Source of the DNA: Acanthosepion esculentum
Taxonomy: Eukaryota; Mollusca; Cephalopoda; Sepiida; Sepiidae
Assembly (NCBI GenBank): GCA_964036315.1
Contig: OZ038509.1
Span: forward strand, 29,032,968 to 29,096,967
Direction of reading: 5' to 3'
DNA: 64,000 bases
In this document: one piece after another, positions 25,320 through 38,200 of the stretch
Layout: every line of letters starts with the position of its first letter
Position numbering within the stretch: the stretch's first letter is position 1
Program-made: the position numbers and the translations under genes
The notes under the pieces: model-generated
Database searches by the model: none
Told to the model about the DNA's origin: nothing
Seen by the model: only the letters and a program-made list of their open reading frames with translations

Positions 25320-28300
25320 TCAAAAGTAAGCATTTCAAGCTAGTTTTTCAACGTTAAACACGGTAATTTCAAATTTGAATATGCTGTTTGAAATCATTAG
25401 AAAACCAATAAAATTATTGAAAATCGATATGGTATCGATCAGAAAATATTGTTTTTGACAATTTCCAACAGTTTACACAAAGTTTTATTGCAAATATTAA
25501 GTTTTACAAACTTTTGAAAAATATTGAATTTTCAATGCAAAAGTAAGCATTTCAAGCTAGTTTTTCAACGTTAAACACGGTAATTTCAAATTTGAATATG
25601 CTGTTTGAAATCATTAGAAAACCAATAAAATTATTGAAAATCGATATGGTATCGATCAGAAAATATTGTTTCTGACAATTTCCAACAGTTTATACAAAGT
25701 TTTATTGCAAATATTAAGTTTTACAAACTTTTGCAAAATATTGAAATTTCAATGCAAAAGCAAGCAATTCAAGCTACTTTTCATCGTTAAACACGGTAAT
25801 TTCAAATGTGAATATGCAGTTTGAAATCATTAGAAAACCAATAAAATTATTGAGAATCGATATGGTATCGATCAGAAAATATTGTTTTTGACAATTTCCA
25901 ACAGTTTACACAAAGTTTTATTGCAAATATTAAGTTTTACAAACTTTTGAAAAATATTGAATTTTCAATGCAAAAGTAAGCATTTCAAGCTAGTTTTTCA
26001 ACGTTAAACACGGTAATTTCAAATTTGAATATGCTGTTTGAAATCATTAGAAAACCAATAAAATTATTGAAAATCGATATGGTATCGATCAGAAAATATT
26101 GTTTTTGACAATTTCCAACAGTTTATACAAAGTTTTATTGCAAATATTAAGTTTTACAAACTTTTGGAAAATATTGAAATTTGAATGCAAAAGTAAGCAT
26201 TTCAAGCTAGTTTTTCAACGTTAAACACGGTAATTTCAAATTTGAATATGCTGTTTGAAATCATTAGAAAACCAATAAAATTATTGAAAATCGATATGGT
26301 ATCGATCAGAAAATATTGTTTTTGACAATTTCCAACAGTTTATACAAAGTTTTATTGCAAATATTAAGTTTTACAAACTTTTGAAAAATATTGAAATTTC
26401 AATGCAAAAGTAAGCATTTCAAGCTAGTTTTTCAACGTTAAACACGGTAATTTCAAATTTGAATATGCTGTTTGAAATCATTAGAAAACCAATAAAATTA
26501 TTGAAAATCGATATGGTATCGATCAGAAAATATTGTTTTTGACAATTTCCAACAGTTTATAAAAAGTTTTATTGCAAATATTAAGTTTTAGAAACTTTTG
26601 AAAAATATTGAAATTTCAATGCAAAAGCAAGCAATTCAAGCTACTTTTCAACGTTAACCACGGTAATTTCAAATGTGAATATGCAGTTTGAAATCATTAG
26701 AAAACCAATAAAATTATTGAGAATCGATATGGTATCGATCAGAAAATATTGTTTTTGACAATTTCCAACAGTTTACACAAAGTTTTATTGCAAATATTAA
26801 GTTTTACAAAGTTTTGAAAAATATTGAAATTTCAATTCAAAAGTAAGCATTTCAAGCTAGTTTTTCAACGTTAAACACGGTAGTTTCAAATTTGAATATG
26901 CTGTTTGAAATCATTAGAAAACCAATAAAATTATTGAAAATCGATATGGTATCGATCAGAAAATATTGTTTTTGACAATTTCCAACAGTTTTCGCAAAGT
27001 TTTATTGCAAATATTAAGTTTTACAAAGTTTTGAAAAATATTGAAATTTCAATGCAAAAGTAAGCATTTCAAGCTAGTTTTTCAACGTTAAACACGATAA
27101 TTTCAAATTTGAATATGCTGTTTGAAATCATTAGAAAACCAATAAAATTATTGAAAATGGATATGGTATCGATCAGAAAATATTGTTTCTGACAATTTCC
27201 AACAGTTTACACAAAGTTTTATTGCAAATATTAAGTTTTACAAACTTTTGAAAAATATTGAATTTTCAATGCAAATGTAAGCATTTCAAGCTAGTTTTTC
27301 AACGTTAAACACGGTAATTTCAAATTTGAATATGCTGTTTGAAATCATTAGAAAACCAATAAAATTATTGAAAATCGATATGGTATCGATCAGAAAATAT
27401 TGTTTCTGACAATTTCCAACAGTTTATACAAAGTTTTATTGCAAATATTAAGTTTTACAAACTTTTGCAAAATATTGAATTTTCAATGCAAAAGCAAGCA
27501 ATTCAAGCTACTTTTCAAGTTAAACACGGTAATTTCAAATTTGAATATGCTGTTTGAAATCATTAGAAAACCAATAAAATTATTGAAAATCGATATGGTA
27601 TCGATCAGAAAATATTGTTTTTGACAATTTCCAACAGTTTACACAAAGTTTTATTGCAAATATTAAGTTTTACAAAGTTTTGGAAAATATTGAAATTTGA
27701 ATGCAAAAGTAAGCATTTCAAGCTAGTTTTTCAACGTTAAACACGGTAATTTCAAATTTGAATATGCTGTTTGAAATCATTAGAAAACCAATAAAATTAT
27801 TGAAAATCGATATGGTATCGATCAGAAAATATTGTTTTTGACAATTTCCAACAGTTTATACAAAGTTTTATTGCAAATATTAAGTTTTACAAACTTTTGA
27901 AAAATATTGAAATTTCAATGCAAAAGTAAGCATTTCAAGCTAGTTTTTCAACGTTAAACACGGTAATTTCAAATTTGAATATGCTGTTTGAAATCATTAG
28001 AAAACCAATAAAATTATTGAAAATCGATATGGTATCGATCAGAAAATATTGTTTCTGACAATTTCCAACAGTTTATACAAAGTTTTATTGCAAATATTAA
28101 GTTTTACAAACTTTTGCAAAATATTGAAATTTCAATGCAAAAGCAAGCAATTCAAGCTACTTTTCATCGTTAAACACGGTAATTTCAAATGTGAATATGC
28201 AGTTTGAAATCATTAGAAAACCAATAAAATTATTGAGAATCGATATGGTATCGATCAGAAAATATTGTTTTTGACAATTTCCAACAGTTTACACAAAGTT

Positions 28301-31300
28301 TTATTGCAAATATTAAGTTTTACAAACTTTTGGAAAATATTGAAATTTGAATGCAAAAGTAAGCATTTCAAGCTAGTTTTTCAACGTTAAACACGGTAAT
28401 TTCAAATTTGAATATGCTGTTTGAAATCATTAGAAAACCAATAAAATTATTGAAAATCGATATGGTATCGATCAGAAAATATTGTTTTTGACAATTTCCA
28501 ACAGTTTATACAAAGTTTTATTGCAAATATTAAGTTTTACAAAGTTTTGAAAAATATTGAAATTTCAATGCAAAAGTAAGCATTTCAAGCTAGTTTTTCA
28601 ACGTTAAACACGGTAATTTCAAATTTGAATATGCTGTTTGAAATCATTAGAAAACCAATAAAATTATTGAAAATCGATATGGTATCGATCAGAAAATATT
28701 GTTTTTGACAATTTCCAACAGTTTATAAAAAGTTTTATTGCAAATATTAAGTTTTAGAAACTTTTGAAAAATATTGAAATTTCAATGCAAAAGCAAGCAA
28801 TTCAAGCTACTTTTCAACGTTAACCACGGTAATTTCAAATGTGAATATGCAGTTTGAAATCATTAGAAAACCAATAAAATTATTGAGAATCGATATGGTA
28901 TCGATCAGAAAATATTGTTTTTGACAATTTCCAACAGTTTACACAGCGTTTTATTGCAAATATTAAGTTTTACAAAGTTTTGAAAAATATTGAAATTTCA
29001 ATTCAAAAGTAAGCATTTCAAGCTAGTTTTTCAACGTTAAACACGGTAATTTCAAATTTGAATATGCTGTTTGAAATCATTAGAAAACCAATAAAATTAT
29101 TGAAAATCGATATGGTATCGATCAGAAAATATTGTTTTTGACAATTTCCAACAGTTTACACAAAGTTTTATTGCAAATATTAAGTTTTACAAACTTTTGA
29201 AAAATATTGAATTTTCAATGCAAAAGTAAGCATTTCAAGCTAGTTTTTCAACGTTAAACACGGTAATTTCAAATTTGAATATGCTGTTTGAAATCATTAG
29301 AAAACCAATAAAATTATTGAAAATCGATATGGTATCGATCAGAAAATATTGTTTCTGACAATTTCCAACAGTTTATACAAAGTTTTATTGCAAATATTAA
29401 GTTTTACAAACTTTTGCAAAATATTGAAATTTCAATGCAAAAGCAAGCAATTCAAGCTACTTTTCATCGTTAAACACGGTAATTTCAAATGTGAATATGC
29501 AGTTTGAAATCATTAGAAAACCAATAAAATTATTGAGAATCGATATGGTATCGATCAGAAAATATTGTTTTTGACAATTTCCAACAGTTTACACAAAGTT
29601 TTATTGCAAATATTAAGTTTTACAAACTTTTGAAAAATATTGAATTTTCAATGCAAAAGCAAGCAATTCAAGCTACTTTTCAAGTTAAACACGGTAATTT
29701 CAAATTTGAATATGCTGTTTGAAATCATTAGAAAACCAATAAAATTATTGAAAATGGATATGGTATCGATCAGAAAATATTGTTTTTGACAATTTCCAAC
29801 AGTTTACACAAAGTTTTATTGCAAATATTAAGTTTTACAAAGTTTTGGAAAATATTGAAATTTGAATGCAAAAGTAAGCATTTCAAGCTAGTTTTTCAAC
29901 GTTAAACACGGTAATTTCAAATTTGAATATGCTGTTTGAAATCATTAGAAAACCAATAAAATTATTGAAAATCGATATGGTATCGATCAGAAAATATTGT
30001 TTTTGACAATTTCCAACAGTTTATACAAAGTTTTATTGCAAATATTAAGTTTTACAAACTTTTGAAAAATATTGAAATTTCAATGCAAAAGTAAGCATTT
30101 CAAGCTAGTTTTTCAACGTTAAACACGGTAATTTCAAATTTGAATATGCTGTTTGAAATCATTAGAAAACCAATAAAATTATTGAAAATCGATATGGTAT
30201 CGATCAGAAAATATTGTTTTTGACAATTTCCAACAGTTTATAAAAAGTTTTATTGCAAATATTAAGTTTTAGAAACTTTTGAAAAATATTGAAATTTCAA
30301 TGCAAAAGCAAGCAATTCAAGCTACTTTTCAACGTTAACCACGGTAATTTCAAATGTGAATATGCAGTTTGAAATCATTAGAAAACCAATAAAATTATTG
30401 AGAATCGATATGGTATCGATCAGAAAATATTGTTTTTGACAATTTCCAACACTTTACACAAAGTTTTATTGCAAATATTCAGTTTTACAAAGTTTTGAAA
30501 AATATTGAAATTTCAATTCAAAAGTAAGCATTTCAAGCTAGTTTTTCAACGTTAAACACGGTAATTTCAAATTTGAATATGCTGTTTGAAATCATTAGAA
30601 AACCAATAAAATTATTGAAAATCGATATGGTATCGATCAGAAAATATTGTTTTTGACAATTTCCAACAGTTTACACAAAGTTTTATTGCAAATATTAAGT
30701 TTTACAAACTTTTGAAAAATATTGAATTTTCAATGCAAAAGTAAGCATTTCAAGCTAGTTTTTCAACGTTAAACACGGTAATTTCAAATTTGAATATGCT
30801 GTTTGAAATCATTAGAAAACCAATAAAATTATTGAAAATCGATATGGTATCGATCAGAAAATATTGTTTTTGACTATTTCCAACAGTTTACACAAAGTTT
30901 TATTGCAAATATTAAGTTTTACAAACTTTTGAAAAATATTGAATTTTCAATGCAAAAGTAAGCATTTCAAGCTAGTTTTTCAACGTTAAACACGGTAGTT
31001 TCAAATTTGAATATGCTGTTTGAAATCATTAGAAAACCAATAAAATTATTGAAAATCGATATGGTATCGATCAGAAAATATTGTTTTTGACAATTTCCAA
31101 CAGTTTACACAAAGTTTTATTGCAAATATTATGTTTTACAAACTTTTGAAAAATATTGAAATTTCAATGCAAAAGCAAGCAATTCAAGCTACTTTTCAAC
31201 GTTAAACACGGTAATTTGAAATGTGAATATGCAGTTTGAAATCATTAGAAAACCAATAAAATTATTGAAAATCGATATGGTATCGATCAGAAAATATTGT

Positions 31301-34300
31301 TTTTGACAATTTCCAACAGTTTTCGCAAAGTTTTATTGCAAATATTAAGTTTTACAAACTTTTGAAAATATTGAATTTTCAATGCAAAAGTAAGCATTTC
31401 AAGCTAGTTTTTCAACGTTAAACACGGTAATTTCAAATTTGAATATATCCTTTGAAATCATTAGAAAACCAATAAAATTATTGAAAATCGATATGGTATC
31501 GATCAGAAAATATTGTTTTTGACTATTTCCAACAGTTTACACAAAGTTTTATTGCAAATATTAAGTTTTACAAAGTTTTGAAAAATATTGAAATTTCAAT
31601 GCAAAAGTAAGCATTTCAAGCTAGTTTTTCAACGTTAAACACGATAATTTCAAATTTGAATATGCTGTTTGAAATCATTAGAAAACCAATAAAATTATTG
31701 AAAATGGATATGGTATCGATCAGAAAATATTGTTTCTGACAATTTCCAACAGTTTACACAAAGTTTTATTGCAAATATTAAGTTTTACAAACTTTTGAAA
31801 AATATTGAATTTTCAATGCAAAAGTAAGCATTTCAAGCTAGTTTTTCAACGTTAAACACGGTAATTTCAAATTTGAATATGCTGTTTGAAATCATTAGAA
31901 AACCAATAAAATTATTGAAAATCGATATGGTATCGATCAGAAAATATTGTTTCTGACAATTTCCAACAGTTTATACAAAGTTTTATTGCAAATATTAAGT
32001 TTTACAAATTTTTGCAAAATATTGAATTTTCAATGCAAAAGCAAGCAATTCAAGCTACTTTTCAAGTTAAACACGGTAATTTCAAATTTGAATATGCTGT
32101 TTGAAATCATTAGAAAACCAATAAAATTATTGAAAATCGATATGGTATCGATCAGAAAATATTGTTTTTGACAATTTCCAACAGTTTACACAAAGTTTTA
32201 TTGCAAATATTAAGTTTTACAAAGTTTTGGAAAATATTGAAATTTGAATGCAAAAGTAAGCATTTCAAGCTAGTTTTTCAACGTTAAACACGGTAATTTC
32301 AAATTTGAATATGCTGTTTGAAATCATTAGAAAACCAATAAAATTATTGAAAATCGATATGGTATCGATCAGAAAATATTGTTTTTGACAATTTCCAACA
32401 GTTTATACAAAGTTTTATTGCAAATATTAAGTTTTACAAACTTTTGAAAAATATTGAAATTTCAATGCAAAAGTAAGCATTTCAAGCTAGTTTATCAACG
32501 TTAAACACGGTAATTTCAAATTTGAATATGCTGTTTGAAATCATTAGAAAACCAATAAAATTATTGAAAATCGATATGGTATCGATCAGAAAATATTGTT
32601 TTTGACAATTTCCAACAGTTTACACAAAGTTTTATTGCAAATATTAAGTTTTACAAACTTTTGAAAAATATTGAATTTTCAATGCAAAAGTAAGCATTTC
32701 AAGCTAGTTTTTCAACGTTAAACACGGTAATTTCAAATTTGAATATGCTGTTTGAAATCATTAGAAAACCAATAAAATTATTGAAAATCGATATGGTATC
32801 GATCAGAAAATATTGTTTCTGACAATTTCCAACAGTTTATACAAAGTTTTATTGCAAATATTAAGTTTTACAAACTTTTGCAAAATATTGAATTTTCAAT
32901 GCAAAAGTAAGCATTTCAAGCTAGTTTTTCAACGTTAAACACGGTAATTTCAAATTTGAATATGCTGTTTGAAATCATTAGAAAACCAATAAAATTATTG
33001 AAAATCGATATGGTATCGATCAGAAAATATTGTTTCTGACAATTTCCAACAGTTTATACAAAGTTTTATTGCAAATATTAAGTTTTACAAACTTTTGCAA
33101 AATATTGAAATTTCAATGCAAAAGCAAGCAATTCAAGCTACTTTTCATCGTTAAACACGGTAATTTCAAATGTGAATATGCAGTTTGAAATCATTAGAAA
33201 ACCAATAAAATTATTGAGAATCGATATGGTATCGATCAGAAAATATTGTTTTTGACAATTTCCAACAGTTTACACAAAGTTTTATTGCAAATATTAAGTT
33301 TTACAAACTTTTGAAAAATATTGAATTTTCAATGCAAAAGCAAGCAATTCAAGCTACTTTTCAAGTTAAACACGGTAATTTCAAAGTTGAATATGCTGTT
33401 TGAAATCATTAGAAAACCAATAAAATTATTGAAAATCGATATGGTATCGATCAGAAAATATTGTTTTTGACAATTTCCAACAGTTTACACAAAGTTTTAT
33501 TGCAAATATTAAGTTTTACAAACTTTTGGAAAATATTGAAATTTGAATGCAAAAGTAAGCATTTCAAGCTAGTTTTTCAACGTTAAACACGGTAATTTCA
33601 AATTTGAATATGCTGTTTGAAATCATTAGAAAACCAATAAAATTATTGAAAATCGATATGGTATCGATCAGAAAATATTGTTTTTGACAATTTCCAACAG
33701 TTTATACAAAGTTTTATTGCAAATATTAAGTTTTACAAACTTTTGAAAAATATTGAAATTTCAATGCAAAAGTAAGCATTTCAAGCTAGTTTTTCAACGT
33801 TAAACACGGTAATTTCAAATGTGAATATGCAGTTTGAAATCATTAGAAAACCAATAAAATTATTGAGAATCGATATGGTATCGATCAGAAAATATTGTTT
33901 TTGACAATTTCCAACAGTTTACACAAAGTTTTATTGCAAATATTAAGTTTTACAAAGTTTTGAAAAATATTGAAATTTCAATTCAAAAGTAAGCATTTCA
34001 AGCTAGTTTTTCAACGTTAAACACGGTAGTTTCAAATTTGAATATGCTGTTTGAAATCATTAGAAAACCAATAAAATTATTGAAAATAGATATGGTATCG
34101 ATCAGAAAATATTGTTTTTGACAATTTCCAACAGTTTTCGCAAAGTTTTATTGCAAATATAAAGTTTTACAAAGTTTTGAAAAATATTGAAATTTCAATG
34201 CAAAAGTAAGCATTTCAAGCTAGTTTTTCAACGTTAAACACGATAATTTCAAATTTGAATATGCTGTTTGAAATCATTAGAAAACCAATAAAATTATTGA

Positions 34301-37300
34301 AAATGGATATGGTATCGATCAGAAAATATTGTTTCTGACAATTTCCAACAGTTTACACAAAGTTTTATTGCAAATATTAAGTTTTACAAACTTTTGAAAA
34401 ATATTGAATTTTCAATGCAAATGTAAACATTTCAAGCTAGTTTTTCAACGTTAAACACGGTAATTTCAAATTTGAATATGCTGTTTGAAATCATTAGAAA
34501 ACCAATAAAATTATTGAAAATCGATATGGTATCGATCAGAAAATATTGTTTCTGACAATTTCCAACAGTTTATACAAAGTTTTATTGCAAATATTAAGTT
34601 TTACAAACTTTTGCAAAATATTGAATTTTCAATGCAAAAGCAAGCAATTCAAGCTACTTTTCAAGTTAAACACGGTAATTTCAAATTTGAATATGCTGTT
34701 TGAAATCATTAGAAAACCAATAAAATTATTGAAAATCGATATGGTATCGATCAGAAAATATTGTTTTTGACAATTTCCAACAGTTTACACAAAGTTTTAT
34801 TGCAAATATTAAGTTTTACAAAGTTTTGGAAAATATTGAAATTTGAATGCAAAAGTAAGCATTTCAAGCTAGTTTTTCAACGTTAAACACGGTAATTTCA
34901 AATTTGAATATGCTGTTTGAAATCATTAGAAAACCAATAAAATTATTGAAAATCGATATGGTATCGATCAGAAAATATTGTTTTTGACAATTTCCAACAG
35001 TTTATACAAAGTTTTATTGCAAATATTAAGTTTTACAAACTTTTGAAAAATATTGAAATTTCAATGCAAAAGTAAGCATTTCAAGCTAGTTTTTCAACGT
35101 TAAACACGGTAATTTCAAATTTGAATATGCTGTTTGAAATCATTAGAAAACCAATAAAATTATTGAAAATCGATATGGTATCGATCAGAAAATATTGTTT
35201 TTGACAATTTCCAACAGTTTACACAAAGTTTTATTGCAAATATTAAGTTTTACAAACTTTTGAAAAATATTGAATTTTCAATGCAAAAGTAAGCATTTCA
35301 AGCTAGTTTTTCAACGTTAAACACGGTAATTTCAAATTTGAATATGCTGTTTGAAATCATTAGAAAACCAATAAAATTATTGAAAATCGATATGGTATCG
35401 ATCAGAAAATATTGTTTCTGACAATTTCCAACAGTTTACACAAAGTTTTATTGCAAATATTAAGTTTTACAAACTTTTGCAAAATATTGAAATTTCAATG
35501 CAAAAGCAAGCAATTCAAGCTACTTTTCATCGTTAAACACGGTAATTTCAAATGTGAATATGCAGTTTGAAATCATTAGAAAACCAATAAAATTATTGAG
35601 AATCGATATGGTATCGATCAGAAAATATTGTTTTTGACAATTTCCAACAGTTTACACAAAGTTTTATTGCAAATATTAAGTTTTACAAACTTTTGAAAAA
35701 TATTGAATTTTCAATGCAAAAGCAAGCAATTCAAGCTACTTTTCAAGTTAAACACGGTAATTTCAAAGTTGAATATGCTGTTTGAAATCATTAGAAAACC
35801 AATAAAATTATTGAAAATCGATATGGTATCGATCAGAAAATATTGTTTTTGACAATTTCCAACAGTTTACACAAAGTTTTATTGCAAATATTAAGTTTTA
35901 CAAACTTTTGGAAAATATTGAAATTTGAATGCAAAAGTAAGCATTTCAAGCTAGTTTTTCAACGTTAAACACGGTAATTTCAAATTTGAATTTGCTGTTT
36001 GAAATCATTAGAAAACCAATAAAATTATTGAAAATCGATATGGTATCGATCAGAAAATATTGTTTTTGACAATTTCCAACAGTTTACACAGAGTTTTATT
36101 GCAAATATTAAGTTTTACAAAGTTTTGGAAAATATTGAAATTTCAATTCAAAAGTAAGCATTTCAAGCTAGTTTTTCAACGTTAAACACGGTAATTTCAA
36201 ATTTGAATATGCTGTTTGAAATCATTAGAAAACCAATAAAATTATTGAAAATCGATACGGTATCGATCAGAAAATATTGTTTTTGACAATTTCCAACAGT
36301 TTACACAAAGTTTTATTGCAAATATTAAGTTTTACAAACTTTTGAAAAATATTGAATTTTCAATGCAAAAGTAAGCATTTCAAGCTAGTTTTTCAACGTT
36401 AAACACGGTAATTTCAAATTTGAATATGCTGTTTGAAATCATTAGAAAACCAATAAAATTATTGAAAATCGATATGGTATCGATCAGAAAATATTGTTTT
36501 TGACAATTTCCAACAGTTTATAAAAAGTTTTATTGCAAATATTAAGTTTTAGAAACTTTTGAAAAATATTGAAATTTCAATGCAAAAGCAAGCAATTCAA
36601 GCTACTTTTCAACGTTAACCACGGTAATTTCAAATGTGAATATGCAGTTTGAAATCATTAGAAAACCAATAAAATTATTGAGAATCGATATGGTATCGAT
36701 CAGAAAATATTGTTTTTGACAATTTCCAACACTTTACACAAAGTTTTATTGCAAATATTAAGTTTTACAAACTTTTGAAAAATATTGAATTTTCAATTCA
36801 AAAGTAAGCATTTCAAGCTAGTTTTTCAACGTTAAACACGGTAATTTCAAATTTGAATATGCTGTTTGAAATCATTAGAAAACCAATAAAATTATTGAAA
36901 ATCGATATGGTATCGATCAGAAAATATTGTTTTTGACAATTTCCAACAGTTTACACAAAGTTTTATTGCAAATATTAAGTTTTACAAACATTTGAAAAAT
37001 ATTGAATTTTCAATGCAAAAGTAAGCATTTCAAGCTAGTTTTTCAACGTTAAACACGGTAATTTCAAATTTGAATATGCTGTTTGAAATCATTAGAAAAC
37101 CAATAAAATTATTGAAAATCGATATGGTATCGATCAGAAAATATTGTTTTTGACAATTTCCAACAGTTTATACAAAGTTTTATTGCAAATATTAAGTTTT
37201 ACAAAGTTTTGAAAAATATTGAAATTTCAATGCAAAAGTAAGCATTTCAAGCTAGTTTTTCAACGTTAAACACGGTAATTTCAAATTTGAATATGCTGTT

Positions 37301-37874
37301 TGAAATCATTAGAAAACCAATAAAATTATTGAAAATCGATATGGTATCGATCAGAAAATATTGTTTTTGACAATTTCCAACAGTTTATAAAAAGTTTTAT
37401 TGCAAATATTAAGTTTTAGAAACTTTTGAAAAATATTGAAATTTCAATGCAAAAGCAAGCAATTCAAGCTACTTTTCAACGTTAACCACGGTAATTTCAA
37501 ATGTGAATATGCAGTTTGAAATCATTAGAAAACCAATAAAATTATTGAGAATCGATATGGTATCGATCAGAAAATATTGTTTTTGACAATTTCCAACAGT
37601 TTACACAGAGTTTTATTGCAAATATTAAGTTTTACAAAGTTTTGAAAAATATTGAAATTTCAATTCAAAAGTAAGCATTTCAAGCTAGTTTTTCAACGTT
37701 AAACACGGTAATTTCAAATTTGAATATGCTGTTTGAAATCATTAGAAAACCAATAAAATTATTGAAAATCGATATGGTATCGATCAGAAAATATTGTTTT
37801 TGACAATTTCCAACAGTTTACACAAAGTTTTATTGCAAATATTAAGTTTTACAAACTTTTGAAAAATATTGAAT
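25320..37874 (+). repeat. Mosaic satellite region sharing haplotypes with 16.9-25.3 kb
   Basis: Shuffled copies of the same marker sets. TTTATAAAAAG with GTTAACCACGG appears at 26561, 28727, 30242, 36522 and 37389, with spacings of 10, 7, 29 and 4 monomers. CACGATAATTT with GGATATGG recurs near 27095, 31642 and 34242. TTTCTGAC followed by a 215-bp type B derivative recurs at 27400, 31947 and 34546. No single period fits the whole stretch. No gene is present. Confidence 0.8.
37768..37784. other. CGAT dyad box, ATCGATA-TGG-TATCGAT (example copy)
   Basis: Each monomer has a perfect 7-bp inverted repeat separated by TGG. It holds two ClaI-type ATCGAT hexamers whose starts are 11 bp apart, about one helical turn, and two inverted CGATA pentamers. 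It is among the least variable parts of the unit: exceptions are few and mostly shared by duplicated blocks. In insects, CGATA is the core recognised by the insulator protein BEAF-32, and TATCGATA is the DREF element (each arm matches it at 7 of 8 bases). Binding here is inference, since the host is not known. Confidence 0.6.
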
Positions 37875-37881
37875 TTTCAAT
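37868..37881. other. Near-palindrome ATTGAATTTTCAAT (example copy)
   Basis: Arms ATTGAA and TTCAAT flank TT. In about half of the monomers the centre reads ATTGAAATTTCAAT, a perfect 14-bp palindrome. A third allele, linked to TTTTGGAAAATATTG, changes the right arm to TTGAAT and breaks the symmetry (for example near 3452, 5399 and 7787). The segment could extrude or bind a dimer, but at this AT content short palindromes are common. Confidence 0.45.
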
Positions 37882-37910
37882 GCAAAAGTAAGCATTTCAA
37901 GCTAGTTTTT

Positions 37911-37927
37911 CAACGTTAAACACGGTA
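37911..37927 (+). other. CENP-B-box-like segment (example copy, partial match)
   Basis: The segment CAACGTTAAACACGGTA sits at monomer positions 144-160. Against the core CENP-B box pattern NTTCGNNNNANNCGGGN it matches 6 of the 9 fixed positions with correct spacing: CG, A and CGG. The leading TT is AA and the last G is T. A partial match of this kind can arise by chance. It is noted because it has the right spacing, is repeated in nearly every monomer and includes two of the unit's four CpGs. Confidence 0.3.
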
Positions 37928-37929
37928 AT

Positions 37930-37941
37930 TTCAAATTTGAA
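37930..37941. other. Palindrome TTCAAATTTGAA (example copy)
   Basis: A perfect 12-bp palindrome lies directly after the CENP-B-box-like segment in type A monomers. Type B monomers change it to TTCAAATGTGAA, which breaks the symmetry, so the palindrome is a class marker. Confidence 0.45.
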
Positions 37942-37984
37942 TATGCTGTTTGAAATCATTAGAAAACCAATAAAATTATTGAAA

Positions 37985-38200
37985 ATCGATATGGTATCGA
38001 TCAGAAAATATTGTTTCTGACAATTTCCAACAGTTTATACAAAGTTTTATTGCAAATATTAAGTTTTACAAACTTTTGCAAAATATTGAAATTTCAATGC
38101 AAAAGCAAGCAATTCAAGCTACTTTTCATCGTTAAACACGGTAATTTCAAATGTGAATATGCAGTTTGAAATCATTAGAAAACCAATAAAATTATTGAGA
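37985..38200 (+). repeat. Representative type B monomer (216 bp)
   Basis: It lies directly after the type A reference copy and shows the linked type B changes. These are TTTCTGAC in place of TTTTTGAC, TTTATAC in place of TTTACAC, GCAAAATATTG, AAATTTC in place of AATTTTC, GCAAGCAATTC in place of GTAAGCATTTC, CTACTTTTCATCG (one base shorter than type A), ATGTGAATATGCAG, and TTGAGAATCG before the next dyad. These changes travel together in many copies between about 400 and 42,100, so they are an inherited haplotype and not independent mutations. Some type B copies have AACG in place of ATCG in the TTTTC context. Confidence 0.9.

Larger units (their letters stand above)
37768..37984 (+). repeat. 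Representative type A monomer (consensus, 217 bp)
   Basis: This copy matches the majority base at the positions I compared and is a good reference unit. I number it from the first A of the CGAT dyad. Landmarks by monomer position: dyad at 1-17, near-palindrome ATTGAATTTTCAAT at 101-114, GTAAGCATTTC from 121, CTAGTTTTTC within 134-144, CENP-B-box-like segment at 144-160, palindrome TTCAAATTTGAA at 163-174, GCTGTTTGAAATC ending at 190. Base count is 53 G+C in 217. CpG occurs four times: twice in the dyad, once in AACGTT and once in CACGG. Confidence 0.93.

Noticed and set aside
37768..37784. Rho-independent terminator at the CGAT dyad
   Set aside because: The stem is AT-rich with a 3-base loop and no T-run directly after it. 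The context is a eukaryotic-type satellite, so a bacterial terminator is not supported.
37969..37974. AATAAA polyadenylation signal and CCAAT-like motif in each monomer
   Set aside because: CCAATAAAATT occurs in nearly every monomer with no coding sequence nearby. Such motifs are expected by chance at 76 percent AT.
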